A stretch of 64,000 nucleotides of DNA from Collinsella aerofaciens (GCF_019131995.1 NZ_JAHONA010000006.1:45219-109218); one strand, 5' to 3'. Positions 6,694-16,683 are shown, counted from the first letter of the stretch. The notes: generated by a model not told the origin, from the sequence alone. Translations and numbers: made by a program.

Positions 6694-8952
6694 TTACTTG
6701 CGCTTGCCGCCGCCGTCACCGGGGCGACGGGAGCTGCCGCCGCGCTTGCCGCCACGACTATTGCCATAGCTACCACGATTATCGCGACCGCCGGCACGGC
6801 CGCCGCGGGAGCCGGCCTGGTTGCCGCCACGCCCGCCACGATAGCCGCCACGACGCTCCTCGCGGGTATCGTCGTAGTTGCGCCAGTCATCGCGACGATC
6901 GCGGCTGGCACGCGGATCGCGGCGATCGCGCGACTCGTTAGAGCGGCCAGCACCGCTGCGGCTGCCATTGCCACGAGTGCCCTCGCGATGCTCGCCGCCA
7001 CGGCCACCGCGCTCATCAAAGCGCTTGCCGCCACGGGACTCGCCGCCGCGAGTACCACGCTCGCCACGCGAACCGCGGCCCTCGCCGCCACGGCGCTCAT
7101 CACGGCCGCCGCGCTCGCCATCGCGACCGGAACGACGACGATCGCCCGAACCACGCTTGCCGCCACGCGAGCCACGGCCCTCGTCCTCGCGCTCAACACG
7201 GCGACGACCGCCGCGGTCCTCGTCCTCGCGGCGACGGCGATGCGCCTCGCCCTGGAACTGCTTGGCACGGCGCTCGGCACGGTTGCCGCGCGGGGCCTGC
7301 TCAACGACACCAGCACCGCCGCGCTCCTCGGCAGCCACCTCGCGGGCCACGCTCTCCACAGCCTCGTCCACGCGAGCCTGAACGCCCTCGCGCACGCGGG
7401 TCTTGCCGCCGCGCTTGGGACGGCTCGGACGCTCACCGTCGCCGCGACGCTCGTCTCGACCGCGGTTGGAACGACCGGCCACATCACCGTAATCGTCGCC
7501 GTTGCGTTTGCCGTCGCGACGCGCCTGCTCAAGCTTCTTCTTGCTCTTGGACTTGCCGCGCTTGGTCTTCTTCTTCACCTTAAAGGCCGCAGGATCGCGC
7601 TCGGGGTCAACCGCGGGCGGATTGGGGCCCACATGCAGGTCGCCGGCCTCGTAGATGTCGGCGGTCTTGTCCATGAGCTTCTCGATCTCGTAGAACTCAT
7701 CGACATCCTGCTCGGTCACAAACGTGATGGCCCAGCCCAGCTCGCCGGCGCGGCCCGTACGGCCAATACGGTGGATGTAGTCGGTCGGCTCGGCCGGCAC
7801 GTCAAAGTTCACGACGTAGCGCACGTCGCTGATGTCGATGCCGCGGGCGAGCACGTCGGTTGCCACCAACACGTCGACGGTACCGTCGCGGAAGGCCGAA
7901 AGGGCACGCTCGCGCTGAGCCTGGCTGCGGTTGCCGTGAATCGCGGCGGCCTTGATGCCCTTGCGCTCCAGACGACGGCAGCAGCTGTCGGCGCGGTGCT
8001 TGGTGCGCATAAAGACGATGGTGCGCTCCGGGCCCTCCTTCTTGAGGAACTCGGGCAGCAGGTTGTTTTTGGCCTCGATGGACACCGGGAACACAAACTG
8101 GTCGACGGTGTCGGCGGTCGACGTGGCAGGTGTGATCTCCACGCGAGCCGGGTCGCTCACCAGGTCGGTGATCTCGCCCACGGCCTCCTCGTCGAGGGTC
8201 GCCGAGAACAGCAGCGTCTGACGCTCGGCCGGCGTCTCGCGCACAATGCGCCGGACGGCGGGCAAAAAGCCCATGTCGAGCATACGGTCGGCCTCGTCGA
8301 GCACCAGGACCTTAACCTCGTCCAGGTGGCAGGCGCCCTGCTCGATCAGATCGACCAGACGGCCCGGCGTTGCGACCAGGATGTCGCAGCCGTACTTAAG
8401 TGCCGCGGTCTGCGGCTTGTAGCTCACGCCGCCCACGACGGTCACGGCAACATGGCCGGTGACGTCGGCGATTTTGCTTGCGACCTCGTCGATCTGCTGG
8501 GCGAGCTCGCGCGTGGGGGTGATGACGAGCATCACGGGGCCGCGGCCGTTGCCCTCGGGCTTTTTAACACCGCGACGGCGGTTGCGGCCGCCGCGCTCGC
8601 GCACGGGCTTGGGCGGAGCAATGTGCTCCAAATTGTTCATGGTCGGCAGCAAAAAGGCGGCCGTCTTGCCGGTGCCGGTCTGAGCGGCGGCAAGCAGGTC
8701 GCGGCCCTCGAGCACCACGGGGATAGAGCCGGCCTGAACGGGCGTGGGCGCCGTGTAGCCCAGGTTCTCGATAGCACGGAGCATCTCGTCGGAGAGGCCC
8801 AGCTCGTCAAAGGCGGGCAGGCTCTCGGTAGCGGACTCGACGGCCTGGGCAGCATTTGCCTCGTCGGCGGCATCGAAGGCAGCCTGGGTCATGGCCTCGC
8901 GGGTCTCGTCCAGAATCTCGGCGTCGGTGACGTCGGATACAGAATTACGCAT
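6694..8952 (-). CDS. DEAD-box RNA helicase with RGG-rich tail
   Basis: ATP-dependent RNA helicase of the CsdA/DeaD/RhlE type, acting in ribosome assembly or RNA turnover. Order of motifs: Q motif GYTAPTPVQ, Walker A AQTGTGKT (90-97), DEAD in LDEADRMLDMGF (about 225), FSATL, and HRIGRTGR. From about residue 490 the protein is a 260-residue low-complexity tail of Arg, Gly, Asp and Glu with many RGG and GGR steps, typical of RNA-binding or phase-separating tails and longer than in most helicases. The start at 8952 (MRNSV) follows AAGGAA; a GTG at 8988 is in frame but less likely. The tail coding sequence also reads open on the opposite strand, which is a composition effect. Confidence 0.92.
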   Translation of the reverse strand: MRNSVSDVTDAEILDETREAMTQAAFDAADEANAAQAVESATESLPAFDELGLSDEMLRAIENLGYTAPTPVQAGSIPVVLEGRDLLAAAQTGTGKTAAFLLPTMNNLEHIAPPKPVRERGGRNRRRGVKKPEGNGRGPVMLVITPTRELAQQIDEVASKIADVTGHVAVTVVGGVSYKPQTAALKYGCDILVATPGRLVDLIEQGACHLDEVKVLVLDEADRMLDMGFLPAVRRIVRETPAERQTLLFSATLDEEAVGEITDLVSDPARVEITPATSTADTVDQFVFPVSIEAKNNLLPEFLKKEGPERTIVFMRTKHRADSCCRRLERKGIKAAAIHGNRSQAQRERALSAFRDGTVDVLVATDVLARGIDISDVRYVVNFDVPAEPTDYIHRIGRTGRAGELGWAITFVTEQDVDEFYEIEKLMDKTADIYEAGDLHVGPNPPAVDPERDPAAFKVKKKTKRGKSKSKKKLEQARRDGKRNGDDYGDVAGRSNRGRDERRGDGERPSRPKRGGKTRVREGVQARVDEAVESVAREVAAEERGGAGVVEQAPRGNRAERRAKQFQGEAHRRRREDEDRGGRRRVEREDEGRGSRGGKRGSGDRRRSGRDGERGGRDERRGGEGRGSRGERGTRGGESRGGKRFDERGGRGGEHREGTRGNGSRSGAGRSNESRDRRDPRASRDRRDDWRNYDDTREERRGGYRGGRGGNQAGSRGGRAGGRDNRGSYGNSRGGKRGGSSRRPGDGGGKRK

Positions 8953-9540
8953 ATGTTGTTGTTCCTTATCTGCACGCGCAAGGGGCACGGCATGCGGCCG
9001 CGCGGGCGTGCTTGGTAGTGCGCTAATACATACAAAAACGGGTGCGCACAGAGAGGACGTTGCTCAGCACGCTGGCGATCGCTTTGGCAGCCCTATCACG
9101 CGCCGTCCAGACGCAGCGGCCCTAAGCGATGGAGCAGATTCGCCGCCGGTTAGTATACCCGTACTCCGTATGCCCCCACGTAAACCACAGATGACGAGGC
9201 GGACGAGGTGGGCCCGGCTGATTGTCTCGGTCTGTAACATCTACAGGGCAAATCTTCCTCTACGTGTTACAGATCGAGACAAACGGTCGACACGGCTCAC
9301 AAACGTCTCAATCTGTAACAGTTAACGAGTAAAATCGGCCCTAATTGTTATAGATCAAGACAGAGGGGGATTTCCGTCCAGTCCAAACCAAATCTCTCAG
9401 TCTTCCTGCAATTTCGAACATGTGGCCTATAATGTTGCTTTGGTTACGCTATATATTGCGCAGCCATTTAATACGTCGCCCACCGGGGGCCATTAATTCC
9501 TATCGCCATATTGGCTAGGAAGCAATCAAAGGAGGTATCC
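8953..9540. other. Divergent intergenic region, helicase and FHA gene leaders
   Basis: No gene. It holds two 59-bp palindromic units (see 9223-9362) and a TATAAT box at 9428-9433 that may serve the FHA gene. The 200 bp next to the helicase could be a long mRNA leader of the kind known for cold-shock helicases; this is inference. Confidence 0.5.
9223..9362. repeat. Two 59-bp palindromic units in tandem
   Basis: Units 9223-9281 and 9304-9362, linker 22 bp. Each has outer arms TGTCTCGATCTGTAACA and its inverse, with a few substitutions, around a 25-bp core. Confidence 0.9.
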
Positions 9541-10503
9541 GTGGCAGCAGAGACGCCTTGCTCGGTCCTCTATAACGATATTCGCTCGTTCGGCGGTCTT
9601 AAACATCTCGAGATCGCCCGAATGCTCATCAATGGAAACTCTTATCTCGGCAGTACCCTGCTCGAGAAATGCTCTTCCAACCGCTCGTATCTCACCCGTT
9701 ACATCGTCCATCGCAAGCCTGACCAGTGCGCGCCCTCCATCTACAGCGACTTTACCGTCACCACGCTCAACCTTTCCTCGGCAATCTGCAGCAAGCTCGG
9801 CGGCGGCGAGTCCGCCTATCGGGCAATCGCCGAGCACTATCGCGGTCCGGCCGCCAACGAAATGATGTCGGCTCTCGCCAGCTACAAGCTGGACAGCCGC
9901 CTATATGCAAATGCCCTCAATCGCATCGACAACTTTGACGGCAATGCCGTGCGCGAGAAAAGCACGCTTTACCTTATGCTCTTTGTGGCAACGGGGGCGC
10001 TCGCCGATCCCGTTCAGGGCGTGGCCACCGTCGAGCGCTTTTGCGACAGCAAGACGGGCGAGCACTTTGGCACCACCGAAACTACCGTCGGACGTGGCTT
10101 TATGAGCAGCCTGGAGCAGCCGCGCACCGTCGCCCCCAACCTCGGTCTGCTCAGAACCCATGCCGACAACTGCGCCGACATGCAAATCCATCCCCTCACA
10201 CGCGATCCGCACGGCACCGTGATTGGTTCTTTGCCCAAAACCTCGCCCAGCATCACCGATGTGGGCGCCGACGCATCGCGCGAGCATCTTCGCATTTGGC
10301 TTGAGGGTGAGCACTGGTACGCCCAGGGCCTTGGATCGACCAACGGCACGGTGCTCGAATCGGGTGCAGGCGACGGCGATATTGTGATTGAGCCGCCGCG
10401 CGACCAACGCGAGCCCGGCAAGATTTATCCCCCAGTGGAAATCGAAAACAGCGACAGGCTCCATCTGGGTCTCTACACGACATTCCTTGTCATTGTGGAC
10501 TAG
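9541..10503 (+). CDS. FHA-domain protein
   Basis: The 320-residue protein ends in a forkhead-associated domain, a phosphothreonine reader: TVIGSLP, then SREHLRIW, then GSTNGT, at roughly residues 230-320. The N-terminal 220 residues are helical and not recognised. The start is GTG at 9541, directly after AAAGGAGGT; a TTG at 9511 is in frame but lies before that site. The next gene is a Ser/Thr kinase on the same strand, so this is a likely substrate or partner. A terminator-like hairpin separates the two. Confidence 0.85.
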   Translation: MAAETPCSVLYNDIRSFGGLKHLEIARMLINGNSYLGSTLLEKCSSNRSYLTRYIVHRKPDQCAPSIYSDFTVTTLNLSSAICSKLGGGESAYRAIAEHYRGPAANEMMSALASYKLDSRLYANALNRIDNFDGNAVREKSTLYLMLFVATGALADPVQGVATVERFCDSKTGEHFGTTETTVGRGFMSSLEQPRTVAPNLGLLRTHADNCADMQIHPLTRDPHGTVIGSLPKTSPSITDVGADASREHLRIWLEGEHWYAQGLGSTNGTVLESGAGDGDIVIEPPRDQREPGKIYPPVEIENSDRLHLGLYTTFLVIVD

Positions 10504-10506
10504 CGC

Positions 10507-10545
10507 GGACGGCGATCGAAAGACGGTCGCCGTCCGTCTTTCGTC
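10507..10545 (+). terminator. Hairpin after the FHA gene
   Basis: Stem GGACGGCGA / TCGCCGTCC (10507-10515, 10527-10535) followed by a T-rich stretch, 4 bp after the stop. Confidence 0.6.
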
Positions 10546-10580
10546 TTCTACCTTCTGCGTCGTAAACGACAATGCTCAGC

Positions 10581-10643
10581 GGTATACGTGGGCAGTGCGG
10601 CTATCGTGGTACTTTACCGATATCCGCACTGTTCGCGTATACG
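10581..10643. promoter_or_regulatory. Inverted repeat before the kinase gene
   Basis: Two 20-bp arms matching at 16 of 20 positions (10581-10600 and 10624-10643, core GTATACG and CAGTGCGG) with a 23-bp centre, ending 32 bp before the kinase start. It could be an operator or a leader stem. Confidence 0.4.
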
Positions 10644-10674
10644 TGCGGCAACCCATGCCAGACAAAGGAACGCC

Positions 10675-12759
10675 ATGGATACTACCGATAGCGCCTATGG
10701 CGACAAACTCATCCGTCTCGACACGTTCGATACCGCCGTGGCGGTCGACCCCAGTGCCGAGGACGACGCCAAACGTCGGTTTATGACGCTTATTCTCCAG
10801 ACGGCCCACCGCAACAACGGCAACATCGGGCACGTGCTGCGCGCGACCAACACGAGCGGCGAGGTCTTTGCCGTCAAGCTGCTCAAGGACAACGCTATCC
10901 TTTCCGGCCAAGCCCCCGACCGCTCCGCCGAGCAATCGGCAGCGCACCTGGCCAGCACCGCCGCGCTGTTCGAGGAGTACCGTCATCTGTATACCGTCTC
11001 GCACCTGCGCGGATTTCCGCGCGTCTATGGCTACGGATCGTGCGAGGATGACCCTCTCATCCTCATGGAGTGGGTCGAGGGCACCTCGCTCAAGCAGGCG
11101 CTGCCCCTGCTTCCGCACGACGCCTCGGGCGGGCTGACCACCCAGATGGTCGCCGCCGTCGGAAACGCCGTGCTTCGTGCGCTCTTGATGACCCAAGGCC
11201 TCGTGAATCCGGTCATCCATCGCGACCTGTCGCCTGCCAATATCATGTTCCGCACCACCAGCCGAACGCTCGAGCAGCAGATTGCTGATTGTTCCTTTGA
11301 CCCCTGCCTCATCGACATGGGCTCCGCGACCATGGCTCTCGGCGACGACACGATCACCCGACGCGCCGACATCGGGCGCTTTGCCACGCCCGCATACGCC
11401 GCGCCCGAGATGCTCACGCAGGATATCGAAGGCATCGCGGCCCTTCGCCGTTCGCCGGCAATCGACGTCTATGCGCTTTCGAGCATTCTGTACCAGCTCT
11501 ACAGCGGTCGCAAACCGTTTGACTTTGAGTCGACGGACGCCGCTGCAACCGGCTCGTTCTATCTCGTAAAGACCAAGACCAAGCCGGCACCGCTCGAGCC
11601 GCGCTGCGAGGGCGATGAAGCGCTCGTCCAAATCATCATGAAGGGTCTCTCAGTCGAGCAGTGCGATCGTCCCACCGAGCAGCAGATGCTCGAGGTGCTC
11701 TCGGCATACCTCACCGATGCCGAATCCGAGGGCCGCGAAGGCACAGGAGACGAGGCCGCGATTGACATCGACTCCGGTACGCACCTTAAGGTCGACGTCG
11801 CCGGCGAGCGCGCGCGAGAGATCCTGGAGCAGGCCCGGAACGATGCCATGACCCGCCGTCGCTTTATTATCGGCGGCGTCGCTGCAGTCGTTGCGGGGCT
11901 CGGCGTCATTGGCGCGGCAACCCATGGCTTTGGCATCCCCGACTACCTCGATGGCATCCGCGGTTCACTTGACGACTACACCTGGGATCAGCTGCAGGAG
12001 ATTTCGCTCAAGATTAAGGCCGCCGAGACCCGTAGCGAGGCACGCGAGATTGCCAAGCGCTACCACCTGCTCGATGCCGATGGGCATATCCCCTATCCGT
12101 GTACCAAGCGCGTGAAACTCACCAACGGGCTGGAGGTCGGCGCGCAGCTTGTGGGCATCCGTCACGATGAGCTTCTGGACGGTACGGGCAAGGCAGGGCT
12201 AACGTTTATGTTCGACGCCGGTATTGCCGAGCGCAACGCTGCGGCTGAACCGCCGAGCTCCGGCTGGGCAGATTGCGAGCTGCGAGAATGGCTCGACGGC
12301 GACGGCCTTAAGCTGCTGCCCAATGAGCTACGCGCACTCATCAAATCTGTCAAAAAGGTCTCGAATAACGCTGGCGCCGCCAACAGTGCATCGTGTCTGA
12401 GCGAGTTGCCCGCAACCCTTTGGCTGCCCGCTATGGTCGAGCTGTGCGGTACGCAACCGCCCGATTCGTTTGCCAAGGACTATCACTACCTGGCAGACAT
12501 CTACAACGGCGAGGGCAAAGAGTATCAGCTCTTCCGCGAGCTCAAGGTGAGCCCGTATTCCACGAACGAGACGATGGTCCGCCAGTGGAAGGGCAAGGAC
12601 ACCTGCTGGTGGGAGCGCACGGTGAGTCCTGACACATCGGAGAGTGGAGGCACACTCTATTTGAATCGCGTGGGCCACGACGGCGACGCCTTTACGTACG
12701 CAACGCCTGCGGACAAGCCAAACAAGCTAACCTGTGTGATCCCCGGGTTCTGCATCTAG
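10675..12759 (+). CDS. Membrane Ser/Thr protein kinase with external DUF6273-like domain
   Basis: PknB-like kinase of 694 residues. The kinase domain has the ATP lysine in FAVKLLK (about 69), catalytic loop HRDLSPAN (about 182), DMG in place of DFG (about 213) and the APE motif in YAAPEM. A helical linker and one membrane segment (GGVAAVVAGLGVIGAA, about 400-415) follow. The C-terminal 270 residues, outside the cell, include WADCELREWLDGD, as in DUF6273 domains, which may sense a ligand. The start at 10675 follows AAAGGAA. The FHA protein upstream suggests a signalling pair. Signals and substrates are unknown. Confidence 0.87.
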   Translation: MDTTDSAYGDKLIRLDTFDTAVAVDPSAEDDAKRRFMTLILQTAHRNNGNIGHVLRATNTSGEVFAVKLLKDNAILSGQAPDRSAEQSAAHLASTAALFEEYRHLYTVSHLRGFPRVYGYGSCEDDPLILMEWVEGTSLKQALPLLPHDASGGLTTQMVAAVGNAVLRALLMTQGLVNPVIHRDLSPANIMFRTTSRTLEQQIADCSFDPCLIDMGSATMALGDDTITRRADIGRFATPAYAAPEMLTQDIEGIAALRRSPAIDVYALSSILYQLYSGRKPFDFESTDAAATGSFYLVKTKTKPAPLEPRCEGDEALVQIIMKGLSVEQCDRPTEQQMLEVLSAYLTDAESEGREGTGDEAAIDIDSGTHLKVDVAGERAREILEQARNDAMTRRRFIIGGVAAVVAGLGVIGAATHGFGIPDYLDGIRGSLDDYTWDQLQEISLKIKAAETRSEAREIAKRYHLLDADGHIPYPCTKRVKLTNGLEVGAQLVGIRHDELLDGTGKAGLTFMFDAGIAERNAAAEPPSSGWADCELREWLDGDGLKLLPNELRALIKSVKKVSNNAGAANSASCLSELPATLWLPAMVELCGTQPPDSFAKDYHYLADIYNGEGKEYQLFRELKVSPYSTNETMVRQWKGKDTCWWERTVSPDTSESGGTLYLNRVGHDGDAFTYATPADKPNKLTCVIPGFCI

Positions 12760-12800
12760 GCGGCGGGCGTCTTGCCGTGACGGGACCCCTCCCCGGCAAT

Positions 12801-12859
12801 TGTCTTGATCTGTAACGGTTAGAGGTCATATTTGCTGCTAGATGTTACAGAACGAGACA
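12801..12859. repeat. Single 59-bp palindromic unit
   Basis: Same family as 9223-9362, arms TGTCTTGATCTGTAAC and TGTTACAGAACGAGACA. It sits 41 bp after the kinase stop. The remainder of 12760-12999 shows no gene. Confidence 0.88.
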
Positions 12860-12999
12860 TTAGCTTGCCGAGAACTTCGACTCATAAATGTGACTCAAGT
12901 GTGTCGATATTTTCTTGCCAATGTTGCGCAACAGAAACCCTTTCGGCGGTCGTAACGTACGAATTGTCATAGGTACCCCTTCAACGATTGGGAGAAGAA

Positions 13000-15900
13000 A
13001 TGGCAAAGTACGCACCTAAACACTTGGAAGTCTCAGGCGGCGCCGAGCCCCATCGCGCATTCGCGGGTCACAAGACCGCGCGACTCGCCGTCACCGCAGC
13101 CACCACCATCGCAATGACCGGCTCGTCGTTGCTCGCCCCGTTCTCGGCATTTGCCAACGATCTGAGCGACACCACGGCACAGGACGCAATCATGTCCCCG
13201 CTCGCCGCCCACGCCGGCGAGGCGGCAGGCTCCGCAGTAAAGACGAACGCCCAGAAAATTGCCGACTTGCAGGCCGCAATCGACGCCGCAAAGGCTGCCG
13301 AGGCAGAAGCCAAGTCCGACTACGACACGGCGGTTGCCCCCTATACCGAAAAGCAGACGGTCCGCGACAACGCCCAGACTGCCTACGACGCTTCCGTCTC
13401 CAACAATTCGCAGGCAGAAGCCGCCGCGCGTGCCGAATACGCCCGTCAACTCGATGAAAGCGTCAAGGCGGCCAACAGCGCCAGCGCCACGTTAAAGGAT
13501 GCCCAGAGCAAGCTCGACACGGCCAAGGCCGATGCCGAAAGCAAGACGAAGGCACTCGACTCCGCAAAGCAGGCGGCAGCCGACGCACGGGCCAAGCTTG
13601 AGGAAGCCCAGAAGGCAGCCGCCAACGCAACGCCGGAGGAAATCAAGGCCGCCGAGCAGTCTGCCGCAGATGCCCAGAAGGTTCTTGACCAGGCAAAGGC
13701 CGCAAAAACCGCTGCCGACTCCGCACTCGCCGATGCCCAGCAGGCTCGGAGCGCCGCGCAGAGCGCTTACAACGAGGCGTCAGGCACGCTGGCTTCCGCT
13801 CAACAGGCAAAGACCGCCGCGGATGGTAAGGTAGTCGCGGCACAGGCAGCGTATGACAGCGCGCAAGCCGATTTGGCAGCCGCAAAGGCAGGCGCCGAGG
13901 GCCCGGAGTATGACGCCGCTCAGGCAAAGGTCGATGCCGCCCAAAGCGCACTCGATCAGGCGAAGCAGCAGCAGGCGGCTGCCGAAGCAGGTCTTTCTCA
14001 GGCAAATAGTGACGTTGCATCCAAGCGGGACGCCCTCACCGGTGCCGAAAGCGAGCTCGAAGCCAAGAAGCAGACAGTCGCAGCAGCCGAAAATGATGTA
14101 ACGGCAGCCCAGGCGAAAGCCGATGCGGCGCAATCGGAGTTGACCTCGGCAAAGCAGGTGCATGCTGCCGAGCTGGAGAAGGCAAAGGCCGCTCAGAAAC
14201 AAGTCGACCAGGCAAAAGCCGAGAAGGAGCAAGCAGACAAGGCGCTCGAAACTGCCAAGACAAACCAGGCGGCCGCCGATCAAGCCGTTGTCGATGCACA
14301 GAAAGCATACGATACGTGCAAGGCGGCAGCCGATAAGGCTACGACGGCGGAGGCGCAGAGCGTCATCGGCTTTTACCAATTCATCGGTGCCAACGATGCT
14401 GCAGACATCATCTATAAGCAGAGCGACTTAAACCCAACGACCATCGGCGATAAAAAGGACGGCACGTCACTCGACAACGCCAAGCTTTCGTTTGGCAAGC
14501 TGCGCGAGATTAATGAATATCGCAAAAGCGTCGGCCTTAGCGAGCTTAAGGTGACGGCCGAGCAGATGGCAATTGCTCAGTCGAACTCCAATTACTCAGA
14601 CGCCATGCTAGACCATTCAGACTATGCGCGATTCGAAAATGCCGCATGGAACTATGACTTGAAAAGAAATGTCGCACACCAGTGGGTTGATGAGGAAAAG
14701 AATATATTTGACCAGGCCGCAGCGAAAGCCGGCCTTGGCGAAATTGCCCCCAAAGATGCTTGGGATACTTTCTGGAGCCACGGCACCGAATTCGGAGAGC
14801 AAAAGGTAGGCTTTGGCACCGTCGGCCACTATTTGAATATCGTACAGCCTGACGCCAAAACCATGGGATACGGCATTAATTCTCGAGGAACTCATCTCTC
14901 ATATACCTACATCTTGGAGGTTGACGACAACTACGGTTCGTACGAGAAAGAATATTCAATCGATGAACTCGAGAGTCTCTTTGATCAGTATCAGCTGAGT
15001 CTCTCCAAGGCCAGCGAAAACCTTGCCGCTGCAAAAGCGAACCTTGAGCAAAAGCGCAGCACAGCGGCATCGAAAGCCGATGCCGTAAAGGCAGCAGAGA
15101 CCCTCGTCGCTCAAAAGCGAGAAGGCGTTGATACCGCGAACAGCAACCTTGCCACCGAAAATGGCAACGTGGCAGGTGCCGCTGCCGAGGTCGCTCAAGC
15201 AGAGCAGAATCTCGCCAAGGCAAACGGAAAAGTTGCCGAAGCCGAAGACCAGGTTAAAGCCGCCCAAAGCAACGTGGCGCCCGCAGAGCAGGTCGTCAAC
15301 CAGAAGCGCGCCGAGCTTAAGGCATCGCAAGAGCAAGCCGCTCAGAGTCAGAAGAAGGTTGATGACGCCAAGGCAGAGGCTCTCTTAAAGCAGCAGGCTC
15401 TGCAAGATGCAAGGAAGGAACTTGCCAAGTATTCTGCCGATGTTGCTGCGGCCCAGGAGAAGGCTGACAAGGCCCATCAAACGCTCGATGAAGCCACGGC
15501 GGCTCAGACGTCTGCCCAGAGCGCTCTTGAAAAGGCGGAGCGCGACGCGGCTGCCAAGAAGCAGGCCCTCACTATCGCCAAGGACGGCGTCGAGGCCAAG
15601 GCAGCGACCGCGGAGCACGCCGCGAGCGATCTGACCACGGCGGAAAACGACTTTGCTTCAAAGCAGGCACATGCCGATGCGTTGAACAACGCGGCCGATA
15701 ATCTCGCCACGGCCGAGGCAGCCAAGAAGGACGCCGACGCAGCAGTGACTGCGGCCGAAACTGCTCTTAGTGCGACGAATGATGCCGTAGCGAATGCCGA
15801 GCAGGCGGTCGAGAATTCTCAGGCCGCACCGGACGCCGCTGCCGCCGCTCTCGGAAAGCTCAAGTCCGTCAATGTCGAAAACGGCATCGCAACCGGCTCC

Positions 15901-16335
15901 GATGCAAACGCGAACGATACGCTCAATGCCCTCTTTGCCAAGTGCGTCGCCGCCAAGCAGGCAGAACATAACGCAAAGGCCGCACTTGATGCCGCTCAGG
16001 CAGACCTTGATGCTGCGACGCCCGCCTACACCGCGGCGCTCAATGCCTACAACGAGGCGAAGGCAAAACGCGTAGCCGCCGAGCAAGCCCTGAAGGACGA
16101 GATCGCCCGCCAGGAGCAAGAGGCATCGAAGGCCGAGCAGGCCAAGATCACGCAGGCTGCCGCTAAGCCGGTTGCTGGAAAGCCGTCTGCTGGCAACGCC
16201 AAGACGGCCGCCAACTCGGCACTTCCCATCACAGGCGACAATGCTGCGCTCGCCGGTGAGACGTTTGTCATCGGAGGCGTCGTGCTTGTAGCCGCCGGCG
16301 TCTTCCTAACCGACAAGAAACGTCGTCAGGAGTAA
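13000..16335 (+). CDS. LPxTG-anchored coiled-coil surface protein with CAP domain
   Basis: Secreted wall-anchored protein of 1111 residues. A signal peptide ends near residue 50 (hydrophobic stretch followed by AFAND). Residues about 80-450 and 660-1040 are Ala/Lys/Glu/Asp-rich heptad-type coiled coil. Between them (about 495-650) lies a CAP/SCP-like domain with LREINEYRKSVGL, HSD and VGHYLNIV. The C-terminus has the sortase signal LPITG at 1075, a hydrophobic segment and KKRRQE. The start at 13000 follows GGGAGAAG. Two long rods flanking a globular domain suggest an adhesin or spacer; that role is inference. No sortase gene is in the window. Confidence 0.88.
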   Translation: MAKYAPKHLEVSGGAEPHRAFAGHKTARLAVTAATTIAMTGSSLLAPFSAFANDLSDTTAQDAIMSPLAAHAGEAAGSAVKTNAQKIADLQAAIDAAKAAEAEAKSDYDTAVAPYTEKQTVRDNAQTAYDASVSNNSQAEAAARAEYARQLDESVKAANSASATLKDAQSKLDTAKADAESKTKALDSAKQAAADARAKLEEAQKAAANATPEEIKAAEQSAADAQKVLDQAKAAKTAADSALADAQQARSAAQSAYNEASGTLASAQQAKTAADGKVVAAQAAYDSAQADLAAAKAGAEGPEYDAAQAKVDAAQSALDQAKQQQAAAEAGLSQANSDVASKRDALTGAESELEAKKQTVAAAENDVTAAQAKADAAQSELTSAKQVHAAELEKAKAAQKQVDQAKAEKEQADKALETAKTNQAAADQAVVDAQKAYDTCKAAADKATTAEAQSVIGFYQFIGANDAADIIYKQSDLNPTTIGDKKDGTSLDNAKLSFGKLREINEYRKSVGLSELKVTAEQMAIAQSNSNYSDAMLDHSDYARFENAAWNYDLKRNVAHQWVDEEKNIFDQAAAKAGLGEIAPKDAWDTFWSHGTEFGEQKVGFGTVGHYLNIVQPDAKTMGYGINSRGTHLSYTYILEVDDNYGSYEKEYSIDELESLFDQYQLSLSKASENLAAAKANLEQKRSTAASKADAVKAAETLVAQKREGVDTANSNLATENGNVAGAAAEVAQAEQNLAKANGKVAEAEDQVKAAQSNVAPAEQVVNQKRAELKASQEQAAQSQKKVDDAKAEALLKQQALQDARKELAKYSADVAAAQEKADKAHQTLDEATAAQTSAQSALEKAERDAAAKKQALTIAKDGVEAKAATAEHAASDLTTAENDFASKQAHADALNNAADNLATAEAAKKDADAAVTAAETALSATNDAVANAEQAVENSQAAPDAAAAALGKLKSVNVENGIATGSDANANDTLNALFAKCVAAKQAEHNAKAALDAAQADLDAATPAYTAALNAYNEAKAKRVAAEQALKDEIARQEQEASKAEQAKITQAAAKPVAGKPSAGNAKTAANSALPITGDNAALAGETFVIGGVVLVAAGVFLTDKKRRQE

Positions 16336-16393
16336 GGATTTCGGGAGGACGGCTTCTCTTCCCTTCCACCGCTTCGCAAACCCTGCTCAGCAT

Positions 16394-16431
16394 ACGCCGG
16401 GGCACCCATCACGCGGGCGCCCCGGCGTTTT
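16394..16431 (+). terminator. Terminator of the surface protein gene
   Basis: Stem ACGCCGGGGC / GCCCCGGCGT with additional pairs inside, then TTTTAC. Confidence 0.85.
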
Positions 16432-16463
16432 ACATTGAACGGCCAGGGCATCTGCTCCGAGAT

Positions 16464-16683
16464 TGTCTCGATCTGCAACAACTAGGACCCAAATATCGGT
16501 CTTACTGTTACAGATTGAGATGTTCGGGTTACCCTCGAATGGTTTGTCTCGATCTGTAACATCTAGCAGGCAAAACAGTCCCCAGATGTTACAGATTGAG
16601 ACGTTAAGTTGTGGCTCGATGTAATATCTAGATCTGTAACAGTTACTCGACAAAAACGGGTCTAGTTGTTACAGATTGAGACA
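16464..16683. repeat. Three 59-bp palindromic units in tandem
   Basis: Units 16464-16522, 16545-16603 and 16625-16683, linkers 22 and 21 bp. The left arm of the third unit is eroded (TATCTAG for TGTCTCG). The array lies between the surface protein terminator and the copper promoter. Confidence 0.9.

Noticed and set aside
6685..9018. Plus-strand reading of 777 codons opposite the helicase
   Set aside because: Ala/Thr-rich translation produced by the RGG tail codons on the other strand; no domain or ribosome site.
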